This document shows, in pieces, positions 7,883 to 15,211 of a stretch of DNA of 17,766 nucleotides; position 1 is the first letter of the stretch, and every line of letters begins with the position of its first letter. Both the position numbers and the translations under genes were made by a program. The notes under the pieces are model-generated. The model did not search any database. It was given only the letters and a program-made list of their open reading frames with translations, and was not told the origin of the DNA. Origin of the DNA: DASTQL01 sp035462375 (GTDB taxonomy: Bacteria > Actinomycetota > Actinomycetes > Jiangellales > Jiangellaceae); assembly GCA_035462375.1 (NCBI GenBank), contig DATHUJ010000043.1, forward strand, positions 1-17,766, in the 5' to 3' direction.

Positions 7883-9250
7883 ATGACCAGCACCGCCGGG
7901 CACCGCCCGCCCCACGTCCTCATCGTCGGCGGCGGCTACGTCGGCATGTACACCGCCTTGCGGCTGCGCAAGCGCCTCCAGCTGGGCGAGGCCCGGGTCA
8001 CGGTCGTGGACCCGCGGTCCTACATGACCTACCAGCCGTTCCTCCCCGAGGCCGCGGCCGGCTCGCTCGAGCCGCGGCACGTCGTGGTGCCGCTGCGCCG
8101 GGTGCTGCGCTACGTCGACGTGGTCACGGGCCGCATCACCTCGATCCGCCACCGCGAGAAGGTCGCCTGCATCACGCCCAACGTGGGCGAGCCCTACGAG
8201 CTCATGTACGACTACGTCGTCATCGCCCTCGGCTCGGTCGCCCGGACGCTGCCCATCCCGGGGCTGGCCGAGCAGGGCATCGGGTTCAAGCAGGTCGAGG
8301 AGGCCATCAACCTGCGCAACCACGTCCTCGACCGGCTCGACGTCGCCGAGTCGACGGACGACCCTGCCGTACGAAGCCGGGCCCTCACGTTCGTCTTCGT
8401 CGGCGGGGGCTACGCCGGTGTCGAGGCGCTCGGCGAGCTCGAGGACATGGCCCGCTACGCGACCCGCTACTACGAGGACATCCGGCCCAAGGACCTGCGC
8501 TTCATGCTGGTCGAGGCGACCGGACGCATCCTCCCCGAAGTCGGTCCGGAGATGGGCCGCTACACCGTCGAGCAGCTGCGCGACCGCAACATCGACATCC
8601 GGCTCGGCACTCGCCTGGAGTCCTGCGTCGACGGGCACGTCGTCCTCAGCGACGGCGAGGAGCTCGACAGCGACACGATCGTCTGGACCGCGGGCGTCAA
8701 GGCCAACCCCGTCCTCACCCGCACCGACCTGCCGCTCGACGAGCGTGGGCGCCTCAACTGCCTGCCCGACATGCGCGTCGCCACCCTGGACGGGCAGGTC
8801 GTCGAGGGTGCATTCGGCGCCGGCGACTGCGCGGCCGTCCCCGACCTCACCAGCGAGGTCGAGGGGGCGACCACCAGCCCCAGCGCTCAGCACGCCGTGC
8901 GTCAGGCCAAGCTGCTCGCCGACAACATCGTCACGGTGCTGCGCGGCCACCAGCCCGAGCCCTACAAGCACAAGCACGCCGGCTCGGTCGCCAGCCTCGG
9001 GCTCTACAAGGGCGTCGCGCAGGTCTACGGGATCAAGCTCAAGGGCTTCCCGGCCTGGTTCATGCACCGCACGTACCACATGAGCCGCATGCCCACCTTC
9101 AACCGCAAGGTGCGCGTGGTCGTCGACTGGACGCTCGCCCTGCTCTTCAAGCGCGAGGTCGTCTCCCTGGGCCGCCTGCACGCCCCGCGCGAGGAGTTCC
9201 TCCGGGCCGCCGAGCCCGCCCCACCCCAGGCGCAGCGCCCCGTCCCCTGA
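7883..9250 (+). CDS. ndh: Type II NADH dehydrogenase (NDH-2), NAD(P)/FAD-dependent
   Basis: 455 aa. It is a peripheral membrane flavoprotein that passes electrons from NADH to menaquinone without pumping protons. The FAD Rossmann motif VGGGYVG is at 15-21, followed by VVDPRSYMTYQPFLPEAAAG. The NADH Rossmann motif GGGYAG is at 174-179. GAGDCAAVPD (312-321) and TSPSAQHAVRQ (331-341) complete the FAD and quinone side. The C-terminus (after about 400) has basic and amphipathic segments such as RKVRVVVDWTLALLFKREV, fitting membrane attachment. ATG 7883 lies 14 nt after AAGGAGG, a rather long spacing, but no nearer start exists and the protein N-terminus is right. It appears monocistronic: operator and palindrome before it, hairpin after it. 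The perfect Rex site indicates control by cellular NADH. Confidence 0.9.
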   Translation: MTSTAGHRPPHVLIVGGGYVGMYTALRLRKRLQLGEARVTVVDPRSYMTYQPFLPEAAAGSLEPRHVVVPLRRVLRYVDVVTGRITSIRHREKVACITPNVGEPYELMYDYVVIALGSVARTLPIPGLAEQGIGFKQVEEAINLRNHVLDRLDVAESTDDPAVRSRALTFVFVGGGYAGVEALGELEDMARYATRYYEDIRPKDLRFMLVEATGRILPEVGPEMGRYTVEQLRDRNIDIRLGTRLESCVDGHVVLSDGEELDSDTIVWTAGVKANPVLTRTDLPLDERGRLNCLPDMRVATLDGQVVEGAFGAGDCAAVPDLTSEVEGATTSPSAQHAVRQAKLLADNIVTVLRGHQPEPYKHKHAGSVASLGLYKGVAQVYGIKLKGFPAWFMHRTYHMSRMPTFNRKVRVVVDWTLALLFKREVVSLGRLHAPREEFLRAAEPAPPQAQRPVP

Positions 9251-9257
9251 CCGCCGC

Positions 9258-9298
9258 CTCCTCCCGTACGGGATCGGACGTTCCCGTACGGAGAGGAG
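9258..9298 (+). terminator. Hairpin terminator after ndh
   Basis: CTCCTC plus CCGTACGGG (9258-9272) pairs with CCCGTACGG (9283-9291) plus GAGGAG (9293-9298), leaving only A9292 bulged and a 10-nt loop. The stem begins 8 bp after the ndh stop. No T tract follows, as is common in high-GC actinobacteria. The stem is built from two CGTACG sites, each itself a palindrome. Confidence 0.6.
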
Positions 9299-9360
9299 CC
9301 CGGGTCGGTACCGCGCGGACGGTCGTCTTCGTACGGGAGTGGCGCGCCCATGCCCGTACG
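9264..9360. repeat. Cluster of four CGTACG palindromes in the ndh-CFA gap
   Basis: CGTACG occurs at 9265, 9285, 9330 and 9355 within 100 bp of noncoding DNA, mostly in the form CCGTACGG or CGTACGGGA. The first pair forms the terminator stem; the others lie between it and the next gene. No gene is present from 9251 to 9420. Confidence 0.55.
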
Positions 9361-9387
9361 CGGCGGAGCCGAGGCTGGCCCGGCGAG

Positions 9388-9393
9388 TAGCGT
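9388..9393 (+). promoter_or_regulatory. Candidate -10 for the CFA-like operon
   Basis: TAGCGT fits TANNNT and lies 28 bp before the TTG start, followed by GAGGAGG and GGGAGAGG purine runs. There is no recognisable -35. The same hexamer precedes the repeat-protein gene at 17014. Confidence 0.25.
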
Positions 9394-9420
9394 CGGGCGT
9401 CGAGGAGGTGGGGAGAGGCC

Positions 9421-10761
9421 TTGGCGAGGACGGCAGGACGGATCCCGGGCACGGCGGCCGAGCGCGTCGTCGTGGTGCTCGAGCGGCTGCTCGGCGCGCC
9501 CGTGCCCGTGCGTGTCCGGGCGTGGGACGGCACCGCCGCCGGGCCGGTCGACGACGGCCCGGTCCTGGTCTTCACCTCGCGCCGCGCCGTCCGGAGGCTG
9601 CTCTGGCAGCCCGACGAGATGGGGCTCGGCCGGGCTTGGGTCGCCGGTGAGGTGGAGGTCGACGGTGACCTCGAGGAGGTCCTGCGCAGGCTGGTCGCCA
9701 CCGACCGCGACCTGACCCGCCGCCGTGTCCTCACGCCGGGGGAGCGCTCGGAGCTGGTCCGGGCGTCGGTCCTCCTCGGCGCGGTGGGGCCCCAGCCCAA
9801 GGCCCCGCTCGAGGAGGCCTCGCTCGTCGGCGACGCAGACAGCGCCGGACGCGACGCCGCCGCGGTCCGGCACCACCAGGCCCCGGGGGCCGACTTCTTC
9901 TCGCTGGTCCTGGGTGACTCGCTCGCCTACCAGGTGGCCGCGCTCGGACCGGCCGGCCCGCGCGACCTCGCGGAGGGGCAGCGGCTCGCGCTCGAGCGCA
10001 CCTGCACCGCTCTCGGCCTACGCGCCGGGGACCGCCTGCTGGACCTCGGCTGCGGTTGGGGGGCGCTCCTGGTCCACGCGGCGGTCCAGTACGGCGTCCG
10101 GGCCGTGGGGGTGACGCTGTCCCGGGATCAGGCCGAGACCGCCCGCAAGCGTGCCGCCGACGCCGGGGTCGGGGACCAGGTCGACGTCCGGGTACAGAGC
10201 TGGCGCGACGTGGGCGACGGCCCCTACGACGCCGTCGCGGCCGTCGACGCAGCGGGACTCGTCGGCGCCGGTGCCTGGCCCGAGCTGGCGCAGCGCGTCC
10301 ACGACCAGCTCGCCCCGGGTGGCCGGGTGCTCCTCGAGCAGGTGCTCCGCCGACCCGGTGCGTCCCGCCCGGGGGCCGCCTTCACCGCCGCGTACGTCCT
10401 CCCGGACCGTGCGCTGCCGACCCTCGCCGAGCTGGTCGACGGCCTCGAGGTGGCGGACCTGGAGGTGCGACGGCTCGAGTCGCTGCGCGAGGAGTTCGCG
10501 GCGACCGTGCGCCGGTGGGCCGCGTCCCTGGCAACGCACCGGTCCCGCGCCGAGGTCGTGGCCGGGGCCGGGCGGGTGCGTGCCTGGGAGGCCTTCCTCG
10601 CCGGCTCCGTCGTCGCTGCCGACACAGGCGCGCTGGGTGTGGGCCAGATCCTGGCCGTACGCCGCCACGCCGACGGACGGGTAGTCGTCCCTCCCGGACG
10701 GTCGGCGGCCGTACGGACCGCGGCCGCCCTCCCCACCTCGCCGCAGCAGGAGACCTCGTGA
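9421..10761 (+). CDS. Cyclopropane-fatty-acyl-phospholipid synthase-like methyltransferase, divergent
   Basis: 446 aa. The N-terminal region (about 20-95, PVRVRAWDG, RAVRRLLWQPDEMGLGRAWV, VAGEVEVDGDL) is the domain that precedes the methyltransferase in actinobacterial CFA synthases. The SAM-binding Rossmann motif LLDLGCGWG is at 206-214 and GVTLSRDQ at 230-237. Active-site blocks are altered: the usual HHYDVSNDFY is HHQAPGADFF (151-160), TYSCA is AYQVA (169-173), and the IEMFEHVG block with catalytic Glu and His is VDAAGLVG (275-282). Genuine cyclopropanation is therefore doubtful; it may methylate another lipid or be a non-catalytic paralogue. The TTG start is supported by GGGAGAGG just upstream and the lack of other starts. 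The stop overlaps the next gene (GTGA). Confidence 0.78.
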   Translation: MARTAGRIPGTAAERVVVVLERLLGAPVPVRVRAWDGTAAGPVDDGPVLVFTSRRAVRRLLWQPDEMGLGRAWVAGEVEVDGDLEEVLRRLVATDRDLTRRRVLTPGERSELVRASVLLGAVGPQPKAPLEEASLVGDADSAGRDAAAVRHHQAPGADFFSLVLGDSLAYQVAALGPAGPRDLAEGQRLALERTCTALGLRAGDRLLDLGCGWGALLVHAAVQYGVRAVGVTLSRDQAETARKRAADAGVGDQVDVRVQSWRDVGDGPYDAVAAVDAAGLVGAGAWPELAQRVHDQLAPGGRVLLEQVLRRPGASRPGAAFTAAYVLPDRALPTLAELVDGLEVADLEVRRLESLREEFAATVRRWAASLATHRSRAEVVAGAGRVRAWEAFLAGSVVAADTGALGVGQILAVRRHADGRVVVPPGRSAAVRTAAALPTSPQQETS

Positions 10762-11276
10762 GCCTCATCGCCGTCACGGTCGTCGGGCACGACCGGCCCG
10801 GGATCATCGCCGACGTCACCGGCCGGCTGGCCGAACTCGGGTTCAACCTCGAGGACTCGACGATGACGTTGCTGCGCGGGCACTTCGCGATGATGCTGAT
10901 CTGCGCCGGGCCGGTGGTGCCGGCGGACGTGGAGCGGGCCTTGGCGCCGATCACGGCCGACGGGTCGCTCCTGGTGTCCGCTCGGGAGGTGCCGCCGGAG
11001 CCCGACCCCGAGCAGATGGGGGAGGGCTACGTCCTGACCGTGCACGGTGGCGACCGCGCGGGCATCGTCAGCGCCGTCACCCACGAGGTGGCCGGGGCGG
11101 GCGGCAACATCACCGACCTCACGACCCGCCTGACGGGGGACCTGTACGTGCTGGTGGCCGAGGTGGACCTGCCGCGCAGTGTCGACGTGGCCGCCCTGAC
11201 CGAGCGGCTGGGCGCTGTCGGGCAGCAGCTCGGCGTCGGGGTGACGCTGCGGCCGCAGGAGACCGACGTCCTGTGA
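10758..11276 (+). CDS. Double ACT-domain protein (GcvR-type regulator)
   Basis: 172 aa, two ACT domains: residues 3-75 (IAVTVVGHDRPGIIADVTGR, FNLEDSTMTLLRG) and 91-165 (YVLTVHGGDRAGIVSAVTHE, GGNITDLTTRL). Each has the D-R-x-G-I turn that binds small ligands, usually amino acids. The arrangement matches GcvR, which regulates glycine cleavage in E. coli, but no DNA-binding domain is present and no gcv genes are nearby, so the ligand and target here are unknown. GTG 10758 overlaps the methyltransferase stop, and the gene's own stop overlaps the deformylase start, so the three are translationally coupled. Confidence 0.87.
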   Translation: MSLIAVTVVGHDRPGIIADVTGRLAELGFNLEDSTMTLLRGHFAMMLICAGPVVPADVERALAPITADGSLLVSAREVPPEPDPEQMGEGYVLTVHGGDRAGIVSAVTHEVAGAGGNITDLTTRLTGDLYVLVAEVDLPRSVDVAALTERLGAVGQQLGVGVTLRPQETDVL

Positions 11277-11818
11277 ACCTGCGGGACTGGTCCGAGCGCG
11301 ACCTCGGGGTGGCGGGGCGAGTCCTGCCGGTGGTCCGGGCCCCCGCCCCTGCGCTCGCCGCTCCCTGCGTGGCCGTGGACCCGCGTGACCAGGCGGTGGT
11401 GCAGCTGGCAGCCGACCTGGTCGCGACGATGCGGGTGTCGCCCGGATGTGTCGGGCTGGCCGCGAACCAGGTCGGCGTGGGGCTGCGGGTCTTCAGTGTC
11501 GACGTGGCCGAGCACCCCAAGACCCGGACGCACCACGGGACCTACGTGCTCTGCAACGCGCGTGTGGTCGAGGCGACCCGCCAGGAGAGGGGTCGGGAGG
11601 GCTGTATGTCCGTGCCCGACCTGACCGGGGACGTGAAGCGGGCCACCCGCCTGGTTGTGGCCGGCGAGCTTCCGAAGGGTGGTGAGTCGGTGCTGGTCGA
11701 GACCGACGCCTTCGAGGCCCGGGCGCTCCAGCACGAGATCGACCACACCGACGGGCTGCTCTTCCTCGACCGGGTCGCGGGTGCGCACGCCGTGTTCGCC
11801 CGGCGGACGTACCTCTGA
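11273..11818 (+). CDS. def: Peptide deformylase
   Basis: 181 aa metalloenzyme that removes the formyl group from nascent N-terminal methionine. All three motifs are intact: GCVGLAANQVG (58-68, motif I), EGCMS (109-113, motif II, metal-ligand Cys111) and QHEIDH (153-158, motif III, His154, Glu155, His158). EGCMS has Met where many enzymes have Leu, a conservative change. GTG 11273 overlaps the stop of the ACT gene (GTGA). It is the last gene of the three-gene operon and is followed 25 bp later by a hairpin. Several deformylases per genome are common in actinobacteria; whether this is the main one cannot be judged here. Confidence 0.95.
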   Translation: MNLRDWSERDLGVAGRVLPVVRAPAPALAAPCVAVDPRDQAVVQLAADLVATMRVSPGCVGLAANQVGVGLRVFSVDVAEHPKTRTHHGTYVLCNARVVEATRQERGREGCMSVPDLTGDVKRATRLVVAGELPKGGESVLVETDAFEARALQHEIDHTDGLLFLDRVAGAHAVFARRTYL

Positions 11819-11843
11819 CCGCCGGGGCCGCCGACCGACCCGA

Positions 11844-11867
11844 CTGGAGGAGGGACCGCTCCTCCAG
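11844..11867 (+). terminator. Hairpin after def
   Basis: CTGGAGGAG (11844-11852) pairs perfectly with CTCCTCCAG (11859-11867) across a 6-nt loop, 25 bp after the def stop. No T tract follows. A terminator between the def operon and the tRNA gene is the simplest reading. Confidence 0.6.
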
Positions 11868-11894
11868 ACCCGGCGGAGTCCGCGCCCACCCGGA

Positions 11895-11900
11895 TACGCT
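11895..11900 (+). promoter_or_regulatory. Candidate -10 of the tRNA promoter
   Basis: TACGCT fits TANNNT and would place the transcript start a few bases before the mature tRNA 5' end at 11910. No clear -35 hexamer is seen at 16-18 bp spacing. Confidence 0.35.
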
Positions 11901-11909
11901 CGGCCCGAG

Positions 11910-11983
11910 GCCCCCGTAGCCCAACCGGCAGAGGCAGGAGCCTTAAAAGCTCTGGGTTGTGGGTTCGAGTCCCACCGGGGGCA
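11910..11983 (+). tRNA. tRNA with anticodon UAA (Leu by codon), short variable loop
   Basis: A full cloverleaf folds. The acceptor stem GCCCCCG/CGGGGGC is 7 perfect pairs. The D arm closes with GCC/GGC and has GG in the loop. The anticodon stem GGAGC/GCTCT encloses CTTAAAA, giving anticodon UAA at 11944-11946. The T arm is GTGGG-TTCGAGT-CCCAC. The discriminator is A, and CCA is not encoded. UAA reads leucine codon UUA. The variable loop is only 5 nt (GGGTT, 11954-11958), making this a type I tRNA, whereas standard tRNA-Leu has a long variable arm. Total length is 74 nt. Confidence 0.9.
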
Positions 11984-11984
11984 C

Positions 11985-12009
11985 TGACGGACCACCCGAG
12001 GTCGGGTCA
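11985..12009 (+). terminator. Possible hairpin after the tRNA gene
   Basis: TGAC (11985-11988) and GACC (11990-11993) pair with GGTC (12000-12003) and GTCA (12006-12009), with a small internal loop and a 6-nt apical loop. It starts 2 nt after the tRNA and has no T tract. No gene lies between here and 12190. Confidence 0.4.
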
Positions 12010-12189
12010 GCGGCAGGTGGATGCCGTCCTCCTGACGCGGCCCTGGTCGGCGCCGGCAGGTGGACTGGGCCAGCGCCGGGACCGGGCCACCGGCGGGTCG
12101 TCGCTGGTGACGTCCTTGACGGGCGGCTGGCGGAAGATCACCCTCGAATGCGGGGAGAGGGCCGGCGGAGTTGGGTTGGGGGTGCGCCG

Positions 12190-13398
12190 ATGGGGCCCGA
12201 GTTCGACGTCGTGGTCGTCGGCGCCGGGCAGGCGGGGTTGTCAGTGAGCCACGAGCTCGCGGCGGCCGGGGTGGAGCACGTCGTCCTCGAGCGGAACAGT
12301 GTCGGGACGTCGTGGGCGGGCCGGTGGGACAGCTTCTGCCTGGTGACGCCCAACCACACCATCCGGCTGCCCGGTGGCGGCTATGCGGGCGGTGATCCGC
12401 ACGGCTTCCTGACCGGCGCGGAGGTCAACTCCTACCTGCAGGGTTATGCGGCTGCCTTCGACGCCCCGGTACGCACTGGCGTGGATGTGCCAGTCCTTGT
12501 GGCGGTCCGCGGCTGGACGGCTGGAGCTGGGGACCGGCGAGGGCACGATCACGGCTCGAGCGGTGGTCGTGGCCACGGGGGCCTACCAGCGGGCGCTGCG
12601 ACCTGCCCCGCTGGCCGCACTCCCGCCCTGGCTGGCGGTGCTGGACGCCGAGGACTACCGCAACCCGGGAGCCCTGCCGGATGGCGCGGTCCTGGTGGTC
12701 GGGAGCGGGCAGTCTGGTTGCCAGATCGCCGAGGAGCTGTGCCTGGCCGGCCGCCACGTGGACCTGGCCTGTGGGCGCGCCCCGTGGGTCCCCCGGCGGC
12801 TGGAGGGGCGCGACATCATCGACTGGTTGCTGGAAATGCCCTTCCTCGACGCGTCTGTGGCCGACCTACCCAACCCGATGGCGAGGCTTGCGGCGAACTT
12901 CCAGAACACGGGGGTCGCCGGCGGGCACGACCTCAACTACCGGACGATGAGCAGGCTCGGTGTCGACCTGGTCGGACGGCTGATCGGCGTGGACGATGCC
13001 GAGGCCGCCTTCGCCGACGACCTCGCCGAGTCGGTGGCCTTCGGCGACGCCCGCTACGCCGACGTGTGCGCCATCATCGGTGCGTCGTGCGGAGCCCGGG
13101 GCCTAGCGGCTCCGGACATGCCCGACCCGCCGCCGTTCACCGTGGCCGGGAGGGACCTCCTGTCATTACGAGGCTTCGGCTCGGTCGTCGTAGCGGCCGG
13201 CTACCGGCCCGCCTGGACTGGATCCAGCACCCGGAGGCGTTCGATGACCTCGGGTTCCCGCTGCACCGCGACGGCGCCAGCACGATGGTGGCGGGGCTGT
13301 ACTTCGTCGGCGTCCACTTCCTGCGGAAGCGGAAGTCGTCACTGCTCGTCGGCGTGGGTGAAGACGCCGGCCTGGTTGCCGAGCAGATCGCCGGCTAG
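12190..13398 (+). pseudogene. Flavin-containing monooxygenase-like gene with two compensating frameshifts
   Basis: The composite product is about 400 aa, a class B flavoprotein monooxygenase-like protein. ATG 12190 opens frame 1: FDVVVVGAGQAGLSVSHEL (FAD Rossmann GAGQAG), then NSVGTSWAGRWDSF and TPNHTIRLPGGGY, ending near 12500 at TGVDVPVLV. Coding then continues in frame 2: GRLELGTGEG, VVVATGAYQ, the NADPH Rossmann GSGQSG and SVVVAAGYRPA. Near 13215 it returns to frame 1: DWIQHPEAFDDLGFPLHR, GLYFVGVHFLRKRKSSLL and GVGEDAGLVAEQI to the stop. No stop codons interrupt the three pieces and the domains join in the correct order. Either the gene is freshly broken or the assembly has two indels. 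There is no clear Shine-Dalgarno sequence. Confidence 0.8.
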
Positions 13399-13591
13399 TG
13401 CCGGACCCGGAACGGGCACCCTCCCGAAGGGAACGCCGACACCTGCTTCGCCGGCGCCGGCTCGAGCGGACGCTCAGGTCTCGGAGCGGATCGAGCAGAT
13501 CCTGGCCTCCGAGGTCGGCTCATCGCGTGGACACCACTGAGATCGCCGCACACCTGAAAGCCGGGTAGGACCGACCAGCGTCAGGAGCACC

Positions 13592-14080
13592 ATGGATCTC
13601 CGCCCCTTCACCGCAGACCTTGCGTCAACCGTGGTGTCGTGGCCGCGCTCGACGGCCGAGGTCGCCATGTGGTGCGGCCACACCGGCGGGCCCGTCTCTG
13701 TCGAGACCGTCGTCGGGTGGGCCGCTGAGCAGGGAGTGCGCCCCTTCGGCCTCCACGACGGACAGCGCCTCGTCGCGTACGGCGAGCTCTGGCTCGACGA
13801 CGACGAGGCAGAGGTCGAGCTGGCACGACTGATCGTCGACCCCCGTCGCCGCGGCCAGGGCATCGGCCGGATCCTCACGGCTCGTCTTCTCGCGCTGGCA
13901 CAGGCCGAGCACGACGACGTCTTCGTGCGAGTTCATCCGGACAACGAAGCAGCCCTGCGCTGCTATGCAGCCGTGGGCTTCACCCGGGTCAGCGCTGAGC
14001 AGGAGGCGAGCTGGAACGCGCCACAGCCGATCCGTTACGCGTGGCTCTCCTACCCCAAGCCCCCCCGACCCAGTCGTTGA
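13592..14080 (+). CDS. GNAT family N-acetyltransferase
   Basis: 162 aa, a single GNAT fold that transfers acetyl from acetyl-CoA to an unknown amine. The acetyl-CoA pyrophosphate loop RRRGQGIG is at 85-92, after the strand VELARLIVDP. The motif B region HPDNEAALRCYAAVGF (115-130) is typical. ATG 13592 has AGGAG 5 nt upstream, a good ribosome site. The 193 bp before it hold no supported gene. The neighbours are unrelated, so they give no hint of substrate. Confidence 0.88.
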   Translation: MDLRPFTADLASTVVSWPRSTAEVAMWCGHTGGPVSVETVVGWAAEQGVRPFGLHDGQRLVAYGELWLDDDEAEVELARLIVDPRRRGQGIGRILTARLLALAQAEHDDVFVRVHPDNEAALRCYAAVGFTRVSAEQEASWNAPQPIRYAWLSYPKPPRPSR

Positions 14081-14149
14081 CCAAGGTTGCGTCGACCACA
14101 CGTCGGACCGATCACCGGGCCGCGAGCATCCCCGCCCCGATGACTCCGG

Positions 14150-15211
14150 ATGCCATCGACGCCTCGACGCCAGAGACTGGGTCAGGTGTCGCCGCACAGC
14201 TACCCCGGGGCCGACCGGGTCGCCCGCAACTTCCGCCGCATCGTGTCCGGCGACCCGTCGGGGCAACCCGCATGGGTCCGCGCCATGGCGGACGGCGAGG
14301 ACGCCGGGCTGTTCGGGCCCGGCTCGCCGCCCTGGATCGTCCACGGCCATCTCGCCACGCTCGTGGGCGGCATCCGCGCCCTGCTCCTCCAGGCGCTGCA
14401 CCCCGCGGCGCTCGCCGGGGTGGAGCAGCACTCGCGCTACCGCGGCGACGCCCTCGGCCGGTTGTCCGGCACCACCCGCTGGCTCACCTCGGTGACCTTC
14501 GGCGACACGGCGACGGCCGAGCGGGAGTCCGCCCGGGTACGAGTCATGCACGACCGCGTGAGAGGGACCTGGTCACCGTCCGTCGCCCCGGCCGTTCCCC
14601 GCCCGTACACGGCGAGCGACCCGGACCTCCTCCGCTGGGTGCACGTCGCCTTCACCGACTCCTTCCTCACCACCCACCTGACCTGGGGCGGTCCGATCCC
14701 GGGCGGCCCCGACGCGTACGTCCGGGACTGGGGCCGCGCCGCCGAGCTGCTGGGCCTCGCCGACCCGCCTCGCAGCCGGGCGGACCTGGACGAGCAGCTC
14801 TCCTCGTACGAGGGGGTGCTGGTCGGGGGACCGGCGGCGCGCCGGATCGCGCGGTTCGTGCTCCGTCCGCCGTTGCCCGCTCCGGCGCTGCCCGCGTACG
14901 GGGTGCTCGTGGCCGGTGCCGTCTCGACGCTGCGACCCGCGCACCGCACCGCCCTGGGGCTCCCGCACGTCCCGCGCGCGCCGGCCCGGATCGCGGTCTC
15001 GGGGCTCCTGGCGGGGATGCGGCTGGCGCTCGGTGCCCGGTCGCCCAGCGAGCGGGCCGCCCGCGGCCGGATCGAACGCGTGGCCGGTGCCGCGTCGCCG
15101 GACGGCCTCAGATCCAGCTACGGCGCCGGAACACCACGTACAACGTCACGCTCGTCATCACACGTGTCCGTCAGCGAGCGCGGGGACGCCACCCAGTGTC
15201 CGCCCTCTTAG
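14150..15211 (+). CDS. MpaB/rubber-oxygenase family protein (DUF2236)
   Basis: Up to 353 aa. This family includes latex-clearing oxygenase (Lcp) and MpaB-type proteins that bind heme b; the substrate here is unknown. Signatures: LLLQALHPAALAGVEQHS (78-95), RLSGTTRWLTSVTFGDTATA (104-123), RVRVMHDRVRG (129-139) and LRWVHVAFTDSFL (161-173). H84, H134 and H165 are the conserved histidines. No signal peptide is seen. The start is uncertain: ATG 14150 lacks a Shine-Dalgarno sequence, and GTG 14186 (VSPHSYPGADR) is an alternative close to the conserved part. The last 30 residues or so after DGLRSSYG are Ser/Thr-rich with poorer codon use and may be a nonconserved extension. Confidence 0.83.
   Translation: MPSTPRRQRLGQVSPHSYPGADRVARNFRRIVSGDPSGQPAWVRAMADGEDAGLFGPGSPPWIVHGHLATLVGGIRALLLQALHPAALAGVEQHSRYRGDALGRLSGTTRWLTSVTFGDTATAERESARVRVMHDRVRGTWSPSVAPAVPRPYTASDPDLLRWVHVAFTDSFLTTHLTWGGPIPGGPDAYVRDWGRAAELLGLADPPRSRADLDEQLSSYEGVLVGGPAARRIARFVLRPPLPAPALPAYGVLVAGAVSTLRPAHRTALGLPHVPRAPARIAVSGLLAGMRLALGARSPSERAARGRIERVAGAASPDGLRSSYGAGTPRTTSRSSSHVSVSERGDATQCPPS

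Noticed and set aside
7838..9181. A 447-codon - strand frame opposite ndh
   Set aside because: It is an antisense shadow with Val/Asp/Ala/Gly-rich composition typical of reverse-reading high-GC genes and no recognisable motif.
11910..12009. The tRNA gene as an integration site for a mobile element
   Set aside because: The neighbouring accessory genes and broken monooxygenase raised the idea, but I found no integrase and no direct repeat of the tRNA 3' end downstream in the window.
13474..13568. Short peptide-like pieces (ERIEQILASEV and VDTTEIAAHLKAG) before the GNAT gene
   Set aside because: They are in different frames, too short, and without a ribosome site; they could be a gene remnant but cannot be supported.
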